Below the pieces are notes generated by a model. That model was not told the DNA's origin, made no database searches, and worked only from the letters and a program-made list of their open reading frames with translations. From positions 1-64,000 of the forward strand of contig NZ_CANMAA010000004.1 in the NCBI RefSeq assembly GCF_947495735.1: 64,000 nt of DNA, in the 5' to 3' direction. A program made the translations under genes and the position numbers. The DNA is from an uncultured Pseudokineococcus sp. GTDB taxonomy: Bacteria > Actinomycetota > Actinomycetes > Actinomycetales > Quadrisphaeraceae. Shown piece after piece: positions 59,033 to 64,000 of the stretch (positions are counted from its first letter, which is position 1; the number at the start of each line of letters is the position of its first letter).

Positions 59033-61192
59033 TCAGTCGTCGAGCAGCTCGCCGGTGGCCGTGTTGACGCGCAGCGGCGCCTCGTCGGCGCTCTCGCGAG
59101 GCTCCGGCGGCCCCCCGGCGGGCACGCGCTGCGCCGGCGCGAGGGCGTCCAGGACGGCGCGAGCCGTTGCGGGCCCCACCCCGGGGACCTCGCAGACCTC
59201 CTCGACCGTCGCGTCGCGCAGGCGCTTCAGCGAGCCGAAGCGCTTGAGCAGCGCCGTCCGCCGCGCGGGTCCGAGGCCCGGCACGTCGTCGAGGGCGCTG
59301 CGCGTCATCGAGGAGCTGCGGCGCTGCCGGTGGTAGGTGATGGCGAAGCGGTGGGCCTCGTCGCGCACGCGCTGCAGCAGGTACAGCCCCTCGCTCTGGC
59401 GGGGCAGCACCACCGGGAACTCCTCCCCCGGCAGCCACACCTCCTCCAGCCGCTTCGCGAGGCCGCACAGGGCGACGTCGGTGACGCCGAGCTCCTCCAG
59501 CGCCCGGGCGGCCGCGGCCACCTGCGGCTCCCCGCCGTCGACGACGACGAGCTGGGGCGGGTAGGCGAAGCGGCGCGGCCGGCCGGTGTCCGGGTCCACG
59601 GGCTGGTGCGCGGGCGCGCCGTCCGCCACGACCCCACCCGCCACCACCTCACCCGCGACGACCTCACCCGCGACGACCTCACCGGCTACCACCGGCTCCT
59701 CCGCCGGGGAGCCCGCGCCCCGCCCGCCGTCGGCGACGTGCCGCCGGAACCGGCGCAGCATCACCTCGTGGATCGCCGCCGTGTCGTTCTGGGCGTCACC
59801 GGCGCGCACCGACTCCCCGCGCACCGCGAAGCGGCGGTACTCGCCCTTGCGGGGCAGGCCGTCCTCGAAGACGACCATGGACGCCACCACCTCGGTGCCC
59901 TGGAGGTTGGAGACGTCGTAGCACTCCACGCGCAGGGGGGCGTCGGACAGGCCGAGCGCCTCCTGCAGCTCCTGGAGGGCGAGGCTGCGCGAGGTGAGGT
60001 CGCCTCCCCGGCGGGTCTTGTGCAGGGCCAGCGCCTGCGACGCGTTCTTGGCGACGGTCTCGAGCAGGGCGCGCTTGTCGCCGCGCTGGGGCACGCGGAC
60101 GTCGACGGCCGACCCCCGCAGCCCGGAGAGCCAGGCCGTCACCTGGTCGGCGTCGGTGGGCTCCACGGGCACGAGGACCTCCCGCGGCACGGCGCCGGTG
60201 GGCGCTCCGGAACCGGTCTCGCCCTCGCCGCCGGCGGCCGCGTCCGCGGTCGCGTCGGCGTCGCCGTAGACCTGCTGGAGCAGGTGCTGCACCAGCCCCG
60301 CGGTGGTGACGTCCTCGACCTTCTCCACGACCCAGCCGCGCTGGCCGCGGATGCGCCCCCCGCGCACGTGGAAGACCTGGACGGCGGCCTCGAGCTCGTC
60401 CTCGGCGAGCGCGAAGACGTCGGCGTCCGTGGCGTCGGGGAGGACGACGGCGCTCTTCTCCAGCGCCCGCCGCAGGGCCCCGAGGTCGTCCCGGCGGCGC
60501 GCCGCGCGCTCGAAGTCCAGGTCCTGCGACGCCTCGCGCATCTCCGCCTCGATGCGGCGCACGAACCGGCTCGCGTCGCCCGCCATGAACGAGGCGAAGT
60601 CCTCGGCGAGGGCCCGGTGGTCGTCCTCGCTGATGCGCCCCACGCACGGGGCGGAGCACTTGCCGATGTAGCCGAGCAGGCAGGGGCGCCCGACCTGCGC
60701 CGCGCGGCGCAGGACCCCTGCCGAGCAGCTGCGGATCGGGAAGACGCGCAGCAGCAGGTCGACGGTCTCGCGGATGGCCCAGGCGTGCGTGTACGGGCCG
60801 AAGTACCGGGTGCCCTTGCGCTTGCTCCCCCGCATCACCTGGACCCGCGGGACGGCCTCGCCCATCGTGATGGCCAGGTACGGGTAGGACTTGTCGTCGC
60901 GGTACTTGACGTTGAAGCGCGGGTCGTACTCCTTGATCCAGGAGTACTCCAGCTGCAGCGACTCGACCTCGGTCGAGACCGTCGTCCACTCCACGGACGC
61001 GGCCGTCGTGACCATCGTCTGCGTGCGCGGGTGCAGGTTCGCCACGTCCTGGAAGTACGACGCGAGCCGCTGGCGCAGGCTGCGCGCCTTGCCGACGTAG
61101 ATGACGCGGCCGTGCGCGTCGCGGAAGCGGTACACGCCCGGGGAGTCCGGGACCTCCCCGGGCTTCGGGCGGTAGGAGGACGGGTCGGCCAC
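59033..61192 (-). CDS. uvrC: Excinuclease ABC subunit C
   Basis: 719 aa nuclease making both cuts in nucleotide excision repair. Domains in order: GIY-YIG nuclease ([21 protein letters not shown], about 19-40), Cys-rich region ([18 protein letters not shown]), UVR motif (about 205-240), RNase H-like nuclease ([32 protein letters not shown]), and C-terminal HhH pair ([35 protein letters not shown]). A V-V-A-G-E pentapeptide repeat interrupts the RNase H-like domain at about 498-522. The GTG is fixed by TACGCT 6 bases upstream. Confidence 0.97.
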   Translation of the reverse strand: MADPSSYRPKPGEVPDSPGVYRFRDAHGRVIYVGKARSLRQRLASYFQDVANLHPRTQTMVTTAASVEWTTVSTEVESLQLEYSWIKEYDPRFNVKYRDDKSYPYLAITMGEAVPRVQVMRGSKRKGTRYFGPYTHAWAIRETVDLLLRVFPIRSCSAGVLRRAAQVGRPCLLGYIGKCSAPCVGRISEDDHRALAEDFASFMAGDASRFVRRIEAEMREASQDLDFERAARRRDDLGALRRALEKSAVVLPDATDADVFALAEDELEAAVQVFHVRGGRIRGQRGWVVEKVEDVTTAGLVQHLLQQVYGDADATADAAAGGEGETGSGAPTGAVPREVLVPVEPTDADQVTAWLSGLRGSAVDVRVPQRGDKRALLETVAKNASQALALHKTRRGGDLTSRSLALQELQEALGLSDAPLRVECYDVSNLQGTEVVASMVVFEDGLPRKGEYRRFAVRGESVRAGDAQNDTAAIHEVMLRRFRRHVADGGRGAGSPAEEPVVAGEVVAGEVVAGEVVAGGVVADGAPAHQPVDPDTGRPRRFAYPPQLVVVDGGEPQVAAAARALEELGVTDVALCGLAKRLEEVWLPGEEFPVVLPRQSEGLYLLQRVRDEAHRFAITYHRQRRSSSMTRSALDDVPGLGPARRTALLKRFGSLKRLRDATVEEVCEVPGVGPATARAVLDALAPAQRVPAGGPPEPRESADEAPLRVNTATGELLDD
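59626..59700 (-). repeat. 15-bp in-frame repeat inside uvrC
   Basis: Four to five 15-bp units (cgacgacctcacccg on the plus strand, with substitutions) code V-V-A-G-E repeats between two strands of the UvrC endonuclease domain. Confidence 0.9.
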
Positions 61193-61204
61193 GGCTCCAG
61201 CGTA
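61193..61204 (-). promoter_or_regulatory. Leaderless promoter of uvrC
   Basis: Minus-strand TACGCT (61204-61199), 6 bases, then GTG at 61192. It lies in the short gap after the upstream EAL gene. Confidence 0.55.
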
Positions 61205-61246
61205 GGTCGGCCCGCTGACACCTCCGGACGCCCGGGGCCCCGGCCC

Positions 61247-63715
61247 TCAGCGCGGGGCGGCGCCGCCGCGTACCCGGTCGGCGACCCGCTGCGCGGGCAG
61301 TCCCGGTCCGTCCGCCCCCGTCTCGCGGCGCGCGGCCTCCGGGGCGGCGGCCTCGGGGTCGGGTGCTGCGGGGACGTCCGCCGCCGGCAGGGCGGCAGGA
61401 CGGCCGAGCACCTCGAGCGGCGGCGGGCCGGGGTGCGCCACGGCGTCCGCCCGCACCAGCGCCGGCACGTCCCGGGCGGGCAGGGCCGGCCACCAGAGCC
61501 ACCCCTGGCCCAGGGTGGCGCCGGCGCGGACGAGCGGGTCGACCTGCCAGTCCTCCTCGACCCCCTCGGCGAGCACGACCAGGCCGAGGGACCGGCTCAG
61601 GCTCACGAGGGCGTCGAGCACCCGGGCGGTGCGCGGCTCGTCCAGCGCCACGACGAGCGAGCGGTCGACCTTCACGACGTCCACCGGCAGCCGCGCGAGG
61701 TAGGTGAGCGAGGCGTAGCCGGACCCGACGTCGTCGACGGCGATCCGGCACCCGGCCGCGCGCAGGGCGGCCATGCTGGCGAGGGCCGGGTCCTGCTCGG
61801 CGACCAGGACGCTCTCGGTGACCTCGACGACGAGCGCCGACGCGGGCACGCCCGCCGCGGCCAGCTCGGCGGCGACCTGCGCGGGGTAGCCGGGGTCGCG
61901 CAGCTCGACCGGCGAGGCGTTCACCGAGAGCGTCAGCCCCCGCTCGGCGGCTCCCGCCGCGGCGAAGGCGGCCAGCCCCCCGCGCAGGGCCGAGAGGCCC
62001 ACGCCGCTCACGAGCCCGCTCGCCTCGGCCACCTCGACGAACTCGTCCGGACGGACGCCGCCGAGCACGTCGTCCTGCCAGCGGGAGAGCACCTCGAAGC
62101 CGCGGAGCCGGCCGGAGGACAGGTGCACGACCGGCTGCAGCTCCACGTGCAGGTCGGCCGCGGCGAGGGCCGAGCGCAGCCGCCGCTCCACCAGCGCCCG
62201 CCGGCGCACCCGCTCGGCCACCTCCCCGCGGAAGAGCGCGGTCCGGTCTCCCCCGGCGCGCTTGGCCGCGCTGACGGCCGTCGCCGCCTCGGCGAGCAGC
62301 TCCAGCGGCCGGGGGACCGCGGTGGAGGCGCCGGCGTCCACGCCGGAGACCCCGGCGCTGGCGACGAGCCGCACCCCGGCCGCCGCCGAGGTGGTGGCCA
62401 CGAGCGCGCGCGCCTCCTCGGCCACGGCCTGCGCCGCCTCGGGCCCGCAGGCGCACAGCAGGACCAGCTCGTCACCCCCCGTGCGGTGCGTGCGGGGCTC
62501 GCCGAAGCGGTCGGCGAGCCCCTCCGCCACCCGGGCCAGCAGGACGTCGGACGCCGTGCGCCCGAGCCGCTCGTCGACCTCGCCGAAGCCGTCGAGGTCG
62601 AGCAGCACGAGCGAGGCCGGGGCGCCGCCCTCGGTGACCGGGGCGAGGCGCTCGGCCAGGGCGCGGGCGTTGCCGAGGCCCGTCAGGGGGTCGTGGCGGC
62701 TCTCCTGCGACAGGCGTCGGAGGACGGCCACGCGGGCCCGCAGGCGCAGCACCTCCCGCAGGCCGGCGCTGGCGATGGCGAGGACGCCGAGCACGGCCGC
62801 GACGGAGCTGCCGGCACCGGTCGTCGCGAAGGCGGCCAGGGCGACGAGCCAGACGACGTAGACGGCAGCCGTGGTCACCACGGTGGCGTAGGTCTCCCCC
62901 TCGTCCGTGGTCGCGCCGCAGCGCCCGAGCGGGCGCCCGCGCCCGATCCCGTCCACCCCGCCCAGGATGACCGGCCAGACCAGGCACTGGACGGCGGCCA
63001 GCCGCCAGTCCCAGACGGCCGCACCGGCGACGAGCTCCCGCGTGACCGCGAGGTCGCCCACCGCGAGCGTGACCAGCCCGACCAGCACGACGAGGACGCC
63101 GGGGTCCCGGCCCACCATCGCGACCTGGGCGATCAGGCTGCAGAGCAGCAGGTACAGGAGCAGCACGCCGACGCAGAAGAGGACCAGCAGGGGCGGCCCG
63201 CCGACCGGGAAGACCGTCATCCAGACGGCCACGGCGAGCCCCAGCGCGAGGACGACCGCGTCGACCGCGAGGGTGCGCAGGGCCCCGCCGCGCCCGGTGG
63301 GACGCGGCAGCGCCAGGACGCCGAGCAGCGCGAGCGGCCCGGCGCACAGGCTCAGCGCGTCCCCGACGTTGGGGCGCGGCGGCGGGCCCGCGAGCACGAC
63401 GTCCACCAGGGCGCTCACCAGCTCCCCGCCGCACCAGGCGATCGCGGTCAGGGCGAACCACCGCCGGCACGAGCGCGCCGCCCGCGGCCCGCGCCGCGCC
63501 AGGACGAGCGCGCCGCCCGCGAGCCCCGACACGGCCACGACGAACGACGCGGTGAGGGGAGCGGCGCCGGGTTCGACCGCGGCGGTGGCCACGACGACGG
63601 CCGCGCAGGCGAGGCCCACGAGCAGCGCGACGGCGACCGGCCCCCGGCCCGCAGGAGCGGGGGCACGCGTCGGCGGAGTCCTCACCCTGGGCTCGTCGGC
63701 GGCAGCACCGCGCAC
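61247..63715 (-). CDS. Membrane GGDEF-EAL protein, degenerate cyclase and likely active phosphodiesterase
   Basis: 822 aa. About eight membrane helices (residues 25-330) are followed by a GGDEF domain (about 345-500) and an EAL domain (about 515-760). The cyclase signature reads T-G-G-D-E-L instead of GGDEF, and the upstream D-L-D-G-F lacks the usual Lys and Asn pair. The EAL domain keeps its metal and catalytic residues: E in GFEVLSRW near 539, N in SVNASP, E in VEVTES, DD in AVDDVGSGYASL, K in DVVKVDRS, E in LAEGVEE and Q in GQGWLWW. Expected role: hydrolysis of cyclic di-GMP in response to a membrane signal. The GTG start at 63715 is uncertain (63685 possible). Confidence 0.9.
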   Translation of the reverse strand: MRGAAADEPRVRTPPTRAPAPAGRGPVAVALLVGLACAAVVVATAAVEPGAAPLTASFVVAVSGLAGGALVLARRGPRAARSCRRWFALTAIAWCGGELVSALVDVVLAGPPPRPNVGDALSLCAGPLALLGVLALPRPTGRGGALRTLAVDAVVLALGLAVAVWMTVFPVGGPPLLVLFCVGVLLLYLLLCSLIAQVAMVGRDPGVLVVLVGLVTLAVGDLAVTRELVAGAAVWDWRLAAVQCLVWPVILGGVDGIGRGRPLGRCGATTDEGETYATVVTTAAVYVVWLVALAAFATTGAGSSVAAVLGVLAIASAGLREVLRLRARVAVLRRLSQESRHDPLTGLGNARALAERLAPVTEGGAPASLVLLDLDGFGEVDERLGRTASDVLLARVAEGLADRFGEPRTHRTGGDELVLLCACGPEAAQAVAEEARALVATTSAAAGVRLVASAGVSGVDAGASTAVPRPLELLAEAATAVSAAKRAGGDRTALFRGEVAERVRRRALVERRLRSALAAADLHVELQPVVHLSSGRLRGFEVLSRWQDDVLGGVRPDEFVEVAEASGLVSGVGLSALRGGLAAFAAAGAAERGLTLSVNASPVELRDPGYPAQVAAELAAAGVPASALVVEVTESVLVAEQDPALASMAALRAAGCRIAVDDVGSGYASLTYLARLPVDVVKVDRSLVVALDEPRTARVLDALVSLSRSLGLVVLAEGVEEDWQVDPLVRAGATLGQGWLWWPALPARDVPALVRADAVAHPGPPPLEVLGRPAALPAADVPAAPDPEAAAPEAARRETGADGPGLPAQRVADRVRGGAAPR

Positions 63716-63774
63716 CTTGAGGCGCCCCGGGGCGCGGTGGCCGTGCTCGTCGGGCGCACCATCCGTCCGGGCAC

Positions 63775-63857
63775 GCCAGCCGTCAGGGCGCGCCAGCCCT
63801 CCGGACGGGCCAAGCGCCCGGACGGCCAGCCGTCCGGACTGCCAGCCGTCCGGGGAC
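63775..63857. repeat. Imperfect 16-17 bp direct repeats, five units
   Basis: GCCAGC (once GCCAAGC) starts units at 63775, 63792, 63809, 63825 and 63841. Unit bodies resemble CGTCCGGAC and contain the palindrome TCCGGA or close variants. Confidence 0.75.
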
Positions 63858-63933
63858 GCCGGACGCTCGGGACGCAGGCCGTCCGGCTCGCCCGCACGCG
63901 GGCCCGGGCTCCCCCGGTGGTCGGCGCTTCGGG

Positions 63934-63997
63934 TGCGCTCCGGTCCCGGTGTGCTCCGGTCCCGGTGTGCTCCGGTCCCGGTGCGCTCGGGACCGGG
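63934..63997. repeat. 16-bp direct repeats, four units
   Basis: TGYGCTCCGGTCCCGG repeats at 63934, 63950 and 63966; a fourth unit (63982) reads TGCGCTCGGGACCGGG, with the core inverted. The array runs to the window edge. Confidence 0.85.
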
Positions 63998-64000
63998 CGC

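Larger units (their letters stand above)
63716..64000. other. Gene-free window end with two repeat groups
   Basis: No gene supported in 285 bases. It carries the repeats at 63775-63857 and 63934-63997 and a GCGCCCCGGGGCGC palindrome near 63722-63735, which may bear on the adjacent EAL gene. Confidence 0.6.

Overview
The window is chromosomal DNA of a very high-GC actinomycete. The evidence is the gene content: RbpA, WhiA, OpcA, a mabA/inhA-type fabG-fabI pair, GlgA of the GlgM type, a SufR-led suf operon, DUF3099, DUF5703 and acVLRF1. Start codons are mostly GTG or ATG, and GTGA/ATGA overlaps are frequent. A Kineosporiales or Micrococcales relative is plausible, but I cannot fix the genus from sequence alone. 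I see no phage, plasmid, insertion sequence or CRISPR array. It reads as a core-genome segment of about 56 protein genes plus one tRNA-Leu.

Layout. 0.2-7.7 kb: uppP and an LLM oxidoreductase, diverging from an aldo/keto reductase that has lost its catalytic tetrad, then an acidic-tailed protein, a DUF5703 protein, an M20 hydrolase, tRNA-Leu(GAG) and a DHA2 exporter. 7.9-17.9 kb: ppc, a GXWXG/DUF4334 protein, a PAS-GAF-SpoIIE phosphatase, a YbaK protein, the ABC ATPase / TauE / TrmH operon and an unrecognised protein. 17.9-26.3 kb: divergent glgA and glgC, serB, the fabG-fabI-sixA group, DUF3099, a small Cys protein and SURF1. 26.6-30.6 kb: an ABC exporter, a small HTH protein and an ABC-F ATPase. 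30.7-36.9 kb: the operon sufR-sufB-sufD-Rieske-sufC-sufT-acVLRF1. 37.1-42.0 kb: an ABC exporter pair, ctaA, an AMIN-like lipoprotein and ctaB. 42.5-51.3 kb: the pentose-phosphate operon tkt-tal-pgi-zwf-opcA-pgl. 51.4-61.2 kb (minus strand): uvrC-rapZ-yvcK-whiA, then gap-pgk-tpiA, secG and rbpA. 61.2-63.7 kb: a membrane GGDEF-EAL protein.

The genes form a coherent carbon and redox core: glycolysis (gap, pgk, tpiA), pentose phosphate pathway (zwf, pgl, tkt, tal), anaplerosis (ppc), glycogen synthesis (glgA, glgC), and haem A supply and oxidase assembly (ctaA, ctaB, SURF1). Fe-S assembly (suf) sits beside ctaA.

No obviously new multi-gene system is present. The most interesting signals are regulatory and structural. 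Fourteen genes have a TANNNT hexamer 6-8 nt before the start codon, implying leaderless mRNAs. A perfect CRP-type palindrome lies at about -61.5 of the gap promoter. A SufR-like operator overlaps the sufR start codon. Strong hairpins separate sufB and sufD. Two genes have good ribosome binding sites in front of ATC or CTG rather than ATG/GTG. 15-17 bp tandem repeats recur behind stop codons and inside several coding regions.
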